Positions 1 to 8,759 of a stretch of DNA of 59,859 bases are shown piece by piece (positions within the stretch are counted from its first letter, which is position 1; each line of letters begins with the position of its first letter). Under the pieces are notes generated by a model. The model searched no databases. It saw only the letters and a program-made list of their open reading frames with translations, and was not told the origin of the DNA. The stretch comes from Candidatus Geothermocultor quzhuomuensis (lineage in GTDB: Bacteria > Actinomycetota > Aquicultoria > Geothermocultorales > Geothermocultoraceae), in contig JACVJC010000014.1 in NCBI GenBank assembly GCA_015711795.1, positions 1-59,859 on the forward strand, given 5' to 3'. Both the position numbers and the translations under genes were made by a program.

Positions 1-79
1 AGTTAATAAAGTTAGAAGAGTTGGAATGAGGAAATATGTTAACGTTCGAAACGTTATCAACTTAAATCATGTCAAGATT

Positions 80-195
80 CAAGACCTGACCCCGTTTGCT
101 GACCCCGTTTGGCCCCGTTTGCCCGTTTGGCCCGTTTGGCAAGACTTGACCCCGTTTGGGACCCCGTTTGCTGACCCCATTTGGCACCCCATTTG
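80..195. repeat. Clustered degenerate CCCC(G/A)TTTG repeats
   Basis: About nine copies of the 9-mer CCCCGTTTG or CCCCATTTG (or the truncated CCCGTTTG) lie within 116 bases, separated by 0 to 11 bases. Several are preceded by CTGA or CAAGACYTGA. The first copy forms CAAGACCTGACCCC (80-93), the reverse complement of the arm of the palindromic element near 52.8 kb. A reading frame running through the patch is an artefact of the repeat. The uneven spacing rules out a CRISPR array. Origin unknown; slippage of a mobile-element end is one option. Confidence 0.7.
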
Positions 196-280
196 GCAGC
201 AAATTTTACCAAAACATGTATTCACTCTAGGAAGAGGGAGAGGTTTACTAGTCTTTTCTGCACCTCAACTCTTCAGCGCT

Positions 281-954
281 TTAGTTTTCAGCCTGCTTAG
301 CTAGATAAGCAATAACAACAGTCCTTCGCTGAGTGTAGATGGTCAAAGACCAAGTGGAGACACAGCTCACTAAAGTAAGTCTTTCTTTCTCTGTTTTTTT
401 GTAAATATCAGGGTTGCCAACATTTCGATATATTTTATCTTTCACAAAGTAAATGTATTTTTTCCCTTTATAAAAAAGTAAATTTTTTCGCCTTTCTTCA
501 CCAACTCTAATAAGCTAAAAAAACTCTGAGGCTTAAAGAGCCCAAATTCAGCGAGATTATGTCCCTCAATAATAGTATTTCCTTTCTGGCCTGGTCGAGA
601 AGATTCGCTAGTAAAACAAACCCCTCGCGAAAGGTTTTGAGGAGTTATCTCCTCTACCAAAGGAGCATCAATTAAAACAGAGGGAATAATTATTCTGTCC
701 CCTTCTACCTGACCAAGCTCTGCTTTTTGCTCCAATGCTTTTTTCTCAGAAGGGTGAAGATAAAGGATAGCATAGGGTCTTCCCACCCAAAACAAAACAG
801 CTATCCCACCAAAAATGAGTAAAGAACCAACGAGATAAATAATGGAGTCTAAAGCCTTTCCCCAGAAAGTTTTTGGTGGTTCTTTTCGGTATTTTAAAAG
901 AGCTTTAAAACCTGCCTTAATTAACTGCCAAAGCTTTATCAGAAAACTTTTCAC
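281..954 (-). pseudogene. Sortase (class E/F-like), frameshifted
   Basis: Cysteine transpeptidase that would attach proteins to the cell wall or polymerise pilins outside the membrane. Reading from a GTG at 954, there is an N-terminal membrane segment (about residues 37-60), then the sortase fold with the catalytic His in NTIIEGHNLAE. The first frame ends early near 442 after the GGGAAAAAATAC stretch. The -1 frame continues without stops to 281 and carries the rest of the domain: the catalytic Cys in ERLTLVSC and the catalytic Arg in QRRTVVIAYL. The two parts together make about 223 aa, a normal size. One lost A in an A6 run is enough to explain this, either as a true mutation or a sequencing error. 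No sortase substrate was seen in the window. Confidence 0.8.
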
Positions 955-1046
955 AGTAAGGTTAATTTAAAGAAGTTCTTAAAAAGATGTCAAACCCTGA
1001 AGCTAGTCAGCTAAATAGCTTGACAATTAAAGAGCTTGTCAGCCTC

Positions 1047-2033
1047 TTATCTCTGAGTATCTTTTTCCTCAATCGATGGTTCAATGTGAACTTCAGCTGA
1101 AATATTTTCAATCTTTTGATAAATTTTATTTTTCACCATAGTAGCGACACAATGTGATTGATGAACATTTAATCTTCCATCAACCAAAACATGAAGGGAA
1201 ACAACCTTTTGGTCCTTGTAGTCATGGAGGAAAATTTTATGGACACCTTTAACTCCTTTGACGGAACGAGCTATTGCTTCAATCTCAGAGACAAATTCAT
1301 CGCTTGCTCCTCTTCCGATCAAAAAGTCCACTGCCATCCGTCCGAAGCCAAGGCCAGTGTAAATTAAAAGACCAGAAACTAACAGACCGAAAATTGGGTC
1401 AATTAAGTGATAACCAAAAAGAGCACCGATAATTGCCAAAGTAACTAATAAAGAGGCAATGGCATCACTTCGATGATGCCACGCATCAGCCAGCAAGGCA
1501 GAAGAATCAATTCTCAAACCCAAATCTATCGAAAAACGAGCTAACCACTCTTTTAACAATGAAGAAAACAAAAGAATGCCGACAACAAGAAAACTCCCTT
1601 TGACAACTTGAACCTTAATTATCCTCTCAATAGAATTTTTAAAGAAATCGATACCGATTAAAATAATTAAAATGGCAATAACTAAAGTGGCTATCGTTTC
1701 AAATCGACCATGCCCATAGGGGTGAAATTCATCCGCTGGCTTTTTAGCAATTTTAAATCCAACAATTACAATGATAGAAGTAAAAACATCAGATAAAGTA
1801 TGAAAAGAATCGGCAATCAAGGAAATACTATTTATTAAGAGCCCAAAGATAAATTTAAAGATAAAGAGGATAAAATTTAAAAAGATGCTTAGCCAGCCTT
1901 CTAAATAGCCATATTTTGCTTTTACTTCATAACTTTGAACATTCTCACCATTGCGAATAAACAAATGAAGGATAAAGTCATTAATTCTTTTATTAATAGA
2001 CTTAAGGGGGAACTTACTGTTACTTTTATCCAT
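1047..2033 (-). CDS. Cation diffusion facilitator (CDF) metal exporter
   Basis: Membrane antiporter exporting a divalent metal (Zn, Co, Ni, Fe or Mn class) in exchange for protons. The 328 aa protein has about six membrane segments. The two metal-site HxxxD motifs of the family are visible: HTLSD in ADSFHTLSD (helix 2) and HHRSD in ADAWHHRSDA (helix 5). A cytoplasmic C-terminal dimer domain with VHIEPS-type His residues follows. The ATG is preceded by GAGG at good spacing. It has its own promoter and a structured leader that looks like a NiCo riboswitch, which would make Ni2+ or Co2+ the likely cargo. The substrate is inferred from the leader, not from the protein. Confidence 0.9.
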   Translation of the reverse strand: MDKSNSKFPLKSINKRINDFILHLFIRNGENVQSYEVKAKYGYLEGWLSIFLNFILFIFKFIFGLLINSISLIADSFHTLSDVFTSIIVIVGFKIAKKPADEFHPYGHGRFETIATLVIAILIILIGIDFFKNSIERIIKVQVVKGSFLVVGILLFSSLLKEWLARFSIDLGLRIDSSALLADAWHHRSDAIASLLVTLAIIGALFGYHLIDPIFGLLVSGLLIYTGLGFGRMAVDFLIGRGASDEFVSEIEAIARSVKGVKGVHKIFLHDYKDQKVVSLHVLVDGRLNVHQSHCVATMVKNKIYQKIENISAEVHIEPSIEEKDTQR

Positions 2034-2046
2034 TGCTTCCTCTTTA

Positions 2047-2091
2047 CATAAAAAAACCTGCGTCTCCTTCTTTAGAAGTCCCGCAGGTTTT
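2047..2091 (-). terminator. Riboswitch expression-platform terminator
   Basis: Inverted arms AAAACCTGCG (2053-2062) and CGCAGGTTTT (2082-2091). On the minus strand they are followed by seven T, just upstream of the ribosome-binding site of the CDF gene. A terminator between a promoter and its gene implies regulated read-through. The 5' arm also contains CCTGCGGGAC, which would belong to the last part of the aptamer, a usual design for switching. Confidence 0.75.
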
Positions 2092-2175
2092 AAAAACTGC
2101 TGCTCTTAAAAGAGCCCGGCCCCATTTTAGGCTTGCCTGTCCGCTAAAGGCAGGCACTGCTTTTGATTGCCTGAT
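2053..2175 (-). ncRNA. Probable NiCo (czcD) riboswitch
   Basis: The leader between the promoter at 2216-2245 and the CDF gene is highly structured. On the minus strand it contains, in order: the hairpin TGCCTG..CAGGCA with GGACAGGCA; then GGGGCCGGGCTC; the hairpin GCTCTT-AAGAGC followed by AGCAGC; then CCTGCGGGAC, leading into the terminator. From memory these blocks resemble the czcD-motif (NiCo) aptamer, which controls CDF exporters; I could not run a covariance search. The gene context fits. TGCCTG..CAGGCA hairpins also occur as simple palindromic repeats, so part of the structure could be unrelated. Confidence 0.55.
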
Positions 2176-2215
2176 CTTCTTCTCTCTTTAAATTTCAAAG
2201 AAATAACAAAAATAA

Positions 2216-2245
2216 ATTATAAAGAGATCACCTTCCAATTGTCAA
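2216..2245 (-). promoter_or_regulatory. Promoter of the CDF leader
   Basis: On the minus strand, TTGACA (2245-2240), an 18-nt spacer and TATAAT (2221-2216): a full consensus vegetative promoter. Transcription should begin near 2209, giving a leader of about 175 nt before the CDF start codon. Confidence 0.8.
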
Positions 2246-2551
2246 TTTTTTTCGATGGTTTTTATCATCGAATATAATTAACAAAACAGACAAACTAAAG
2301 CATATAGCTTGTGTTAATTTTTGTTGATTTGGACTAAGCCCTCCATCTAGTAAGTACAAGTTAGGATAGCCAGATAAGAATTTTCTCCTTGTCTATCACT
2401 AGTCACTATCACTAATCACTACTTGCATAGCTTACTGCCTTCTCTTTCAGCTCTTCATCTCTTAAGTTTGCTCTATGCTTACTGCTATCTCCTAACTGCT
2501 TACTTGTTTGAAAGATTGATTAACCACCTCCAAGTCAAGATAATATAAAAA
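2246..2551. repeat. Intergenic gap with degenerate word-like repeats
   Basis: No gene is seen between the CDF promoter and the MFS gene. From about 2385 to 2515 the DNA consists of similar short words: TATCACTAGTCAC, TATCACTAATCACTAC, CATAGCTTACTGC, TATGCTTACTGC and CCTAACTGCTTACTTG. The same style recurs in many other gaps of this window. Confidence 0.6.
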
Positions 2552-3772
2552 ATGAGAAAATTTGATTTTAAAAATTTCCTCTATTTAAGCATTTTTTGGT
2601 TTGCTCTTGAATTTTGCTGGCAAGGTTTGATTACAATTGTCTTTCCTTCCCGTATCTTGTCGTTTGTTCCTAAAACCTCAAAAGGTCATTACCTTGCTCT
2701 TATAATGTCAATGGGAGCCTTAGTTTCCATGCTTGGTCAACCAATCTGTGGCACTTTAAGTGATTATTCAACTCATACTAAAGGTCGAAGAAGACCTTTC
2801 TTTGCAGTTGGAACAATTCTCCTCATTTTTGGGCTTTTCCTCCTTGCCTTTTCCAGTTCATTTCTCTTTTTCCTCCTCTCAGTCATCATTATTTTTACCG
2901 CTTCTGACTTTACCCAAGCCCCTTATCAAGGTTTAATTCCCGATCTTATTCCCTCTAGCCAAAGAGGAGAAGCATCTGGTTTTATGACTTTAGCTACTCT
3001 TTTAGGTGCACTCTTTGGGCCATTAGTAGCTGGTTTCCTCCTTGGGGCGAGGAAGCTCACTGAAGCAATCATGATAATTATTTTAGTTTTAGCTTTATCT
3101 TCAATCATCACCATAATTAAAGTGAAAGAAAGGCGCAGGTTCATTAAATTTATTCCCTTGAAGGAAAAGTTTCGCCGAGCTTTTCAATTTAAAATCAAAA
3201 ACTACCCTCAATTTTACTGGCTTCAACTTTCACGTTTTTGTATGCTTCTTGCTTTAACAACCATCCTTCTTTATTTCCTTTACTTCTTAAAAGATGTTAT
3301 TCATGTTAGCAACCCTGAAAAATCGACCGGGATTGTTATGGGAGTTGCTATTACCAGCGCTATTATCCCCAGCCTTCCCGTTGCAGCCTTTTCTGACAGA
3401 ATTGGACGAAAGTTTCTCCTTTTTCTCGCAGGTTTTCTTGGATGCTTGACTGTTATTCCTTTAATGTTCGCCCAATCATTCGCTCAAGTTCTTGCAATTG
3501 CAGCTTTCTTTGGTTTCTCTTTCGGTTCCTTTAGCGGAGTTCAATGGGCTTTGAGCATTGATATCATTCCTCGTGAAGAACCTGCTAAATTCCTAGGTTA
3601 CACTCAATTTTCAACTAGCGCAGCTCAAATTTTTGCTCCAATGATAGCTGGACCAATAATTGATTTTTTTTCAGCTACTAGATTAGCTTATCAAATAATC
3701 TATGGTTTATCTTTAATTTATATGATTTTAGGCTTAACTTTTCTCGCAAAAATAAAAGAGCCAAAAAGATGA
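2552..3772 (+). CDS. MFS transporter, GPH/SLC45-like
   Basis: Major facilitator carrier of 406 aa with about 12 membrane helices. After helix 2 it has GTLSDYSTHTKGRRRPFF, the loop typical of the glycoside-pentoside-hexuronide/SLC45-like branch, and the matching loop SDRIGRKFL in the second half. The substrate is unknown, perhaps a sugar or glycoside. No Shine-Dalgarno sequence is visible; a TAATAT box ends five bases before the ATG, so the mRNA may be leaderless. The next gene overlaps its stop by four bases (ATGA), so the two are co-transcribed. Confidence 0.85.
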   Translation: MRKFDFKNFLYLSIFWFALEFCWQGLITIVFPSRILSFVPKTSKGHYLALIMSMGALVSMLGQPICGTLSDYSTHTKGRRRPFFAVGTILLIFGLFLLAFSSSFLFFLLSVIIIFTASDFTQAPYQGLIPDLIPSSQRGEASGFMTLATLLGALFGPLVAGFLLGARKLTEAIMIIILVLALSSIITIIKVKERRRFIKFIPLKEKFRRAFQFKIKNYPQFYWLQLSRFCMLLALTTILLYFLYFLKDVIHVSNPEKSTGIVMGVAITSAIIPSLPVAAFSDRIGRKFLLFLAGFLGCLTVIPLMFAQSFAQVLAIAAFFGFSFGSFSGVQWALSIDIIPREEPAKFLGYTQFSTSAAQIFAPMIAGPIIDFFSATRLAYQIIYGLSLIYMILGLTFLAKIKEPKR

Positions 3773-4389
3773 TAAAATATGAAAGTGTGAAAAAATTGTT
3801 GCGATTTCTCCGAAGGAATTTAGCTATTTTAATAATAATGATAGTTGTTTTAAGTATAAATGGGTGCCAAGCAGAATCGGTTTTCCCTCTTCAGTTCCTT
3901 TCAGAAAAACCTGAAGAAGCTGCAAAAAAACTTGTTCTTACTGGTCGATTTAACCCTGAAACTAACATTGGCATAGGAAACCTTCAAATAAAGCAGGTCA
4001 AGTATCAAAAAGATAAGGCTCTTGTTCTTCTTTCAGTGGAAGCAAAGGGACAAAAAAACCTACTTTACTTAATTGAAACAAGAAATTACCTTATTGGCTG
4101 GGTTCCTCTGGGGGGAAGCATGAGCCAAAAAGGACTGGAAAAACCAATAACAGTCGAGGTTGAATTGGGTAAAAAACCATCTGGAATTAGTTACACTGCT
4201 ATCTTTGGCTTATCTCAAAAGGATGTTTCATTAATTCGCGTAACCTTTAAAAACAAAAAAATAAGAGAAGATAAAATTAAAAACCACTCTTATCTAATCT
4301 TTGAGGAAGGAGAACAAACTCCACTTTTTATCCAAGCTCTTAATTCAAAAAATAAAGTAATTTATGGAGAAAAACTCGACAACTTATGA
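3769..4389 (+). CDS. Putative lipoprotein, unknown function
   Basis: Protein of 206 aa with a basic N-terminus, one hydrophobic segment (about residues 17-32) and a lipobox-like SINGC with Cys33, suggesting a lipid-anchored outer-face protein. The Asn at -2 of the lipobox is unusual. The rest is a soluble domain rich in beta-prone stretches with no motif I recognise. Translationally coupled to the MFS carrier by a 4-base overlap, so a role linked to that carrier is possible but unproven. Confidence 0.7.
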   Translation: MIKYESVKKLLRFLRRNLAILIIMIVVLSINGCQAESVFPLQFLSEKPEEAAKKLVLTGRFNPETNIGIGNLQIKQVKYQKDKALVLLSVEAKGQKNLLYLIETRNYLIGWVPLGGSMSQKGLEKPITVEVELGKKPSGISYTAIFGLSQKDVSLIRVTFKNKKIREDKIKNHSYLIFEEGEQTPLFIQALNSKNKVIYGEKLDNL

Positions 4390-4396
4390 GAATTCT

Positions 4397-4807
4397 TTAT
4401 AATTTTTCCTTAGGCCACTTGATTCTCCAAACACCTGAATCCTTAGTTAAATCAATCTGTGAAATATTCTCAAAAATATAGCCATCCTCTAAGCTTTTTT
4501 CTCTCACCTTTACAGTCACTGTTGCTCTATCTCCCTTTACTTCAACTTTTTTCACTGCTACTGCCATAATCTCAAATCTTTTTTCTAAATCTTTCATTAC
4601 TCCAAGGTACTTTTTCCTTGATGGCCTTGGGCTTTTTTCAGAAATTAAATCATATGCCTTCTCAAAATCACTTTTCTTACATAATCGATAATACTCATAA
4701 ACTAATTTCTTTGGCTCGAGTTTTTCTTGGGGCGACTGGCAACCAAATGAACTTAATAAAAGTGATAAAGTTAAAAAAATAACAATTGCAAAACGGCAAG
4801 CTCTCAT
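4397..4807 (-). CDS. Lipoprotein with DUF4878/NTF2-like domain
   Basis: Secreted lipoprotein of 136 aa. Signal peptide with lipobox SSFGC (Cys23), then a small domain with KKLVYEYYRLCKKSDFEKAYDLI, a pattern typical of NTF2-like DUF4878 proteins. Exact function unknown. The ATG follows a good GGAGGAGAAAA ribosome site. It converges with the upstream lipoprotein gene and lies 22 bases downstream of prfB, so it may be the last gene of the secA-prfB transcript. Confidence 0.7.
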   Translation of the reverse strand: MRACRFAIVIFLTLSLLLSSFGCQSPQEKLEPKKLVYEYYRLCKKSDFEKAYDLISEKSPRPSRKKYLGVMKDLEKRFEIMAVAVKKVEVKGDRATVTVKVREKSLEDGYIFENISQIDLTKDSGVWRIKWPKEKL

Positions 4808-4829
4808 TTTCTCCTCCCAAAAATTTATT

Positions 4830-5931
4830 TTAAGCTTTCTTGGCTGATTTTAAATAAGAGTATATAAACTCGTCAATATTCCCTCCAAGAACCTCCTCCA
4901 CTCGAGGGTCTTCCTTGCCCGTTCGATGGTCCTTAACGAGATTGTAAGGATGAAGAATATAAGACCTAATTTGACTCCCCCAGGCAATTTCTTTTTTCTC
5001 CCCTCTCAAACTCTCAATTTGCTCTTCCCTTTTTCTCATCTCTAAATCGTAAAGTCGAGCCCGTAAAATTTTCATCGCTGTCTCTTTATTTTGAAACTGA
5101 GAGCGTTCATTTTGACACTGAGCAGTTATTTTAGTTGGAAGATGAGTTATCCTCACGGCTGAATCAGTAACATTAACATACTGGCCACCAGGACCACTAG
5201 CTCGGAAAGTTTCTATTTTTAAATCTTTAGGGTCAATTTCAACTTCAACTTCCTCATCTAATGCGGGAATAACATCAACCGATGCAAATGAGGTGTGACG
5301 TCTCTGGTTAAAATCGAAAGGTGAAATTCTAACCAACCGATGAATCCCTCTTTCCGATTTAAGATGACCATAAGCATATCTACCTTTAACCATAAAAACA
5401 ATACTTTTAAAACCAGCTTCGGGATTAGCAAGGAAATCATTTACTTCGATTTTATAATTCTTTTCCTCAGCCCATCTTGAATACATTCGGAAAAGCATAC
5501 CTGTCCAGTCACAAGATTCTGTTCCCCCTGCGCCAGCATTAATGCTAACGATGGCATCGGCTAAATCAAACTTATCAGTAAAGTAAGATTGGATCTCTAA
5601 CTTTTCAACACGATTGGTGAGATCAATAAGCTCTTTCCCAACCTCTTTTGATGTCTCTTCGTCTTCTTCGGAAAGAGCTAATTCATTAAGAAGATTTATT
5701 TCTTCAAAACGATGCCACAAAAATTCCCATTCATCTACCGTTCCTTTTAACTCACTAATTTGCTTTGATAACCTAGTTGCCTCATTAATATTTTCCCAAA
5801 ATTCAGGTTTACCTGCTTTCTCTTCCAGCTGGCTAACCTGTCTTTTCTTATTGGGAATGTCAAAGAAAACCCCTCACTTCCAAAAGTCTTTCTTTTAATT
5901 TTTCTAACTCATTTGAGTAATCAATAACCAT
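4830..5931 (-). CDS. prfB: Peptide chain release factor 2, with programmed +1 frameshift
   Basis: Releases the finished peptide at UGA and UAA stops. The gene is in two frames. The first starts at ATG 5931 (upstream GGGTGGGAAGAA) and reads MVIDYSNELEKLKERLLEVR-GFL, then an in-frame TGA at 5862-5860. The second frame continues from GAC (5861) to 4830. Joined, it gives about 366 aa, the usual RF2 length. The catalytic GGQ is in RASGPGGQYVN; the anticodon-like SPF tripeptide that reads UGA is in VRISPFDFN. Located just downstream of secA, as in many Gram-positives. A simple ORF call would lose the first 70 or so residues. Confidence 0.97.
5859..5874 (-). promoter_or_regulatory. RF2 autoregulatory frameshift site
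   Basis: Minus-strand AGG GGT TTT CTT TGA C: an internal Shine-Dalgarno AGGGG, a 5-nt gap and the slippery CTT-TGA-C. The spacing equals that of the classical bacterial prfB site. Low RF2 slows termination at UGA and promotes the +1 slip that makes more RF2. Confidence 0.95.
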
Positions 5932-5987
5932 TTCTTCCCACCCTTTGCTCTTCTATGCTCGCTACTCGATACTCGCTACTGCTCTTT

Positions 5988-8516
5988 TTACCTGCCGCAA
6001 CATTTCTTATACTTTTTCCCGCTTCCACAGGGGCAAGGGTCATTGCGGCCAACTTTTTTCCGGCTGACTTGAGCATTTCTTAAACTATTTCCTGAACCGG
6101 TTGCATTTAATACCCTTTGTCTCCTGGGTTCCTCAACCACTTCAACATGGAATATATATCTCACAAAATCTTCCTTAATCATTTCAAGCATATTTTGAAA
6201 AAGGTCATAAGACTCCCTTTTGTATTCAATTAAAGGGTCACGTTGCCCAATAGCTCTTAATCCAATTCCTTCGCGCAAATAGTCCATATCATAAAGATGT
6301 TCACGCCAATGATAATCAATTACTTGAAGCATTATCATTCTTTCAAGCTCTCTCATCACTTCTGAGCCGAGCTTTTCCTCTCTTTTCTTATAAAACTCAA
6401 TAGTTGACTCTAGTATCTTTTCAATTAGTTCTTCCTGAGTTAAAGACTTTAAATCCAAGTCCTTTTTGCCAAAAGGGAGTGGAATTAAAGTTGAAAAATA
6501 AGAAAATAAGCCATCTAAATCCCATTCTTCTGGATAAATGTGTTTGTTGGTATGGGCTTCAACTGCTCCAACTACTACATCCTTTAAAATGCTCTCAACT
6601 TTTTCATGTAAATCATCACCGGTCAAAATGCGTCTTCTTTCTTGATAAATTACTTCTCTTTGAGTGTTTAAAACATCATCGTATTCAAGAAGATGCTTCC
6701 GAATCATAAAATTCTGCGATTCAATTTGCTTTTGAGCTGTCTCGATGGTTTTAGAAATTAGAGGGTGCTCAATTGGCTGATCATCTGGTAAGCCAAGTCT
6801 CTCCATAATGTTTTTTACCTTATCCATTCCAAAAGCCTTCATTAATTCATCTTCTAGAGAAATATAGAATTGTGAAGAGCCAGGGTCTCCTTGGCGACCT
6901 GACCTACCTCGGAGCTGATTATCAATTCTCCTCGCTTCATGGCGTTCTGTTCCCAAAACATGGAGCCCACCAAGCTCAACAATTTTTTTCGACTCAGTTA
7001 GGGAAGGTGGGTTTCCCCCAAGAATTATGTCAACACCCCTTCCAGCCATATTGGTCGCTACCGTAACTGTTTTTTCTTTCCCAGCTTGAGCAATAATTTG
7101 AGCTTCTTTTTCATGATGTTTAGCATTTAAAACTTGGTGAGGAATGCCTCTTTTCTTCAACATTTCACTTAGCTTTTCCGATTTTTCAATAGAAATTGTT
7201 CCAACTAAAACTGGTTGCCCTCTTTGATAACGCTCAATAATATCGTTAACCACTGCCTTAAATTTGCCCTCTTCACTCTTATATATAACATCAGGTAAGT
7301 CCTTACGAATCATTGGCTTATTGGTTGGAATAACTACAACCTCCAACCCATAAATATGCATAAACTCATCTGCTTCCGTAGCAGCTGTTCCTGTCATTCC
7401 AGCTAATTTCTCATACATTCGAAAATAGTTTTGAAGAGTAATTGTAGCTAAAGTTTGGTTTTCTTCTCTTATATGAACTTGCTCTTTTGCCTCAATTGCT
7501 TGATGAAGACCTTCAGAATAGCGTCTTCCGTACATCAAACGACCAGTAAATTCATCAACAATAATGACCTCACCATCCTTAACAATGTAATCAACATCTT
7601 TTTTGAAAAGAGTGTGAGCTTTTAGCGCTTGATTTAAATGATTTATCAAATGAATGTTAGAAGGGTTAAACAAGTTATCGACATCGATCATCTCCTCAAC
7701 CCGCTTAATTCCTCTTTCAGTCATCACTACAGTTCTTGTCTTATAGTCGACTTCATAATCAATTTTCTCTTTAAGTCGAGGAACTAAACGAGCAAAGGTT
7801 CGATAAAGTTGAGCTGAACGTTCAGAAGGACCAGAAATAATTAGAGGAGTTCGAGCTTCATCAATTAAAATGCTATCGACTTCGTCAATAATAGCGTAAT
7901 AATGACCTCTTTGAACAATTTCTTCTAGATTAGTAGCCATATTATCTCTCAAATAATCGAAGCCAAATTCGCTATTTGTCCCATAAACGACATCACACTG
8001 GTAAGCAATCTTTCTAAACTGAGGCTCCATCAAGTTTTGAAGAAGTCCCACTTTTAAGCCAAGAAATTCATAAATAGGGCCCATCCACTCAGAGTCTCTC
8101 TTAGCCAAATAGTCATTAACGGTAACAATATGAACACTCTTTCCAGTCAAAGCATTTAAATAAGCAGGGAGAGTGGCAACTAAAGTTTTTCCTTCACCTG
8201 TCTTCATTTCAGCAATTTTTCCTTGGTGAAGAACGATACCACCCATAATTTGAACATCAAAGTGACGCATATTTAGAGTTCGCTTAGCCACTTCTCTAAC
8301 AACAGCAAAAGCCTCAGGTAAAAGGTCATCTAAAGTTTCTCCTTTGGCTAAACGCCTTTTAAATATTTCAGTTTTAGCTTTGAGTTTTTCATCTGAGAGA
8401 GGAGCAATTTTCTCTTCCCAAAAGTTAACTTCAGCCACTTTCCTTTCTAGCTCTTTTTTTCTACCTCTCTCCAACAAACTCAAAGCTTTCTCTAAAATCT
8501 TCAATTCCACAAGCAC
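5988..8516 (-). CDS. secA: Preprotein translocase ATPase SecA
   Basis: Motor that pushes unfolded preproteins through SecYEG. 842 aa, normal size. Walker A is in MKTGEGKTL, the DEAD-type Walker B is [12 protein letters not shown], and motif VI is around [13 protein letters not shown]-terminal zinc-binding SEC-C motif [13 protein letters not shown] is intact. The start is GTG at 8516 with AGGAAG upstream. prfB follows after 56 bases, a gap that contains the words CTCGCTACT-CGATACTCGCTACT. Only one secA is seen in the window. Confidence 0.97.
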   Translation of the reverse strand: MLVELKILEKALSLLERGRKKELERKVAEVNFWEEKIAPLSDEKLKAKTEIFKRRLAKGETLDDLLPEAFAVVREVAKRTLNMRHFDVQIMGGIVLHQGKIAEMKTGEGKTLVATLPAYLNALTGKSVHIVTVNDYLAKRDSEWMGPIYEFLGLKVGLLQNLMEPQFRKIAYQCDVVYGTNSEFGFDYLRDNMATNLEEIVQRGHYYAIIDEVDSILIDEARTPLIISGPSERSAQLYRTFARLVPRLKEKIDYEVDYKTRTVVMTERGIKRVEEMIDVDNLFNPSNIHLINHLNQALKAHTLFKKDVDYIVKDGEVIIVDEFTGRLMYGRRYSEGLHQAIEAKEQVHIREENQTLATITLQNYFRMYEKLAGMTGTAATEADEFMHIYGLEVVVIPTNKPMIRKDLPDVIYKSEEGKFKAVVNDIIERYQRGQPVLVGTISIEKSEKLSEMLKKRGIPHQVLNAKHHEKEAQIIAQAGKEKTVTVATNMAGRGVDIILGGNPPSLTESKKIVELGGLHVLGTERHEARRIDNQLRGRSGRQGDPGSSQFYISLEDELMKAFGMDKVKNIMERLGLPDDQPIEHPLISKTIETAQKQIESQNFMIRKHLLEYDDVLNTQREVIYQERRRILTGDDLHEKVESILKDVVVGAVEAHTNKHIYPEEWDLDGLFSYFSTLIPLPFGKKDLDLKSLTQEELIEKILESTIEFYKKREEKLGSEVMRELERMIMLQVIDYHWREHLYDMDYLREGIGLRAIGQRDPLIEYKRESYDLFQNMLEMIKEDFVRYIFHVEVVEEPRRQRVLNATGSGNSLRNAQVSRKKVGRNDPCPCGSGKKYKKCCGR

Positions 8517-8759
8517 CTTCTTCCTACCTCATTATTTTAACATATTAAAGAAATTAAAAGATTAGGCATACAAACTAAAGATAAATGAACCTTCATTTAC
8601 CATAAGAAGAGTGTCATAAATTATATATAGCCAGCCATTTTTAGCTTTTTAGCTGGTCAGCTTGACAGCTCGTTTTAAGCTAACTAGCCGTTAGTCAAGA
8701 GGGTTTACTTACACAAATTATACGTAGAGTTCTTAATTCTTAAGGATAGAGGAAGCTGG

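Noticed and set aside
80-195. CRISPR-like array
   Set aside because: Repeat units are only 9 bases and spacers vary from 0 to 11 bases; no leader or cas genes.
26-304. 92-codon plus-strand frame at the left end
   Set aside because: It runs through the CCCC(G/A)TTTG repeat patch and the antisense end of the sortase; low-complexity translation without a ribosome site.
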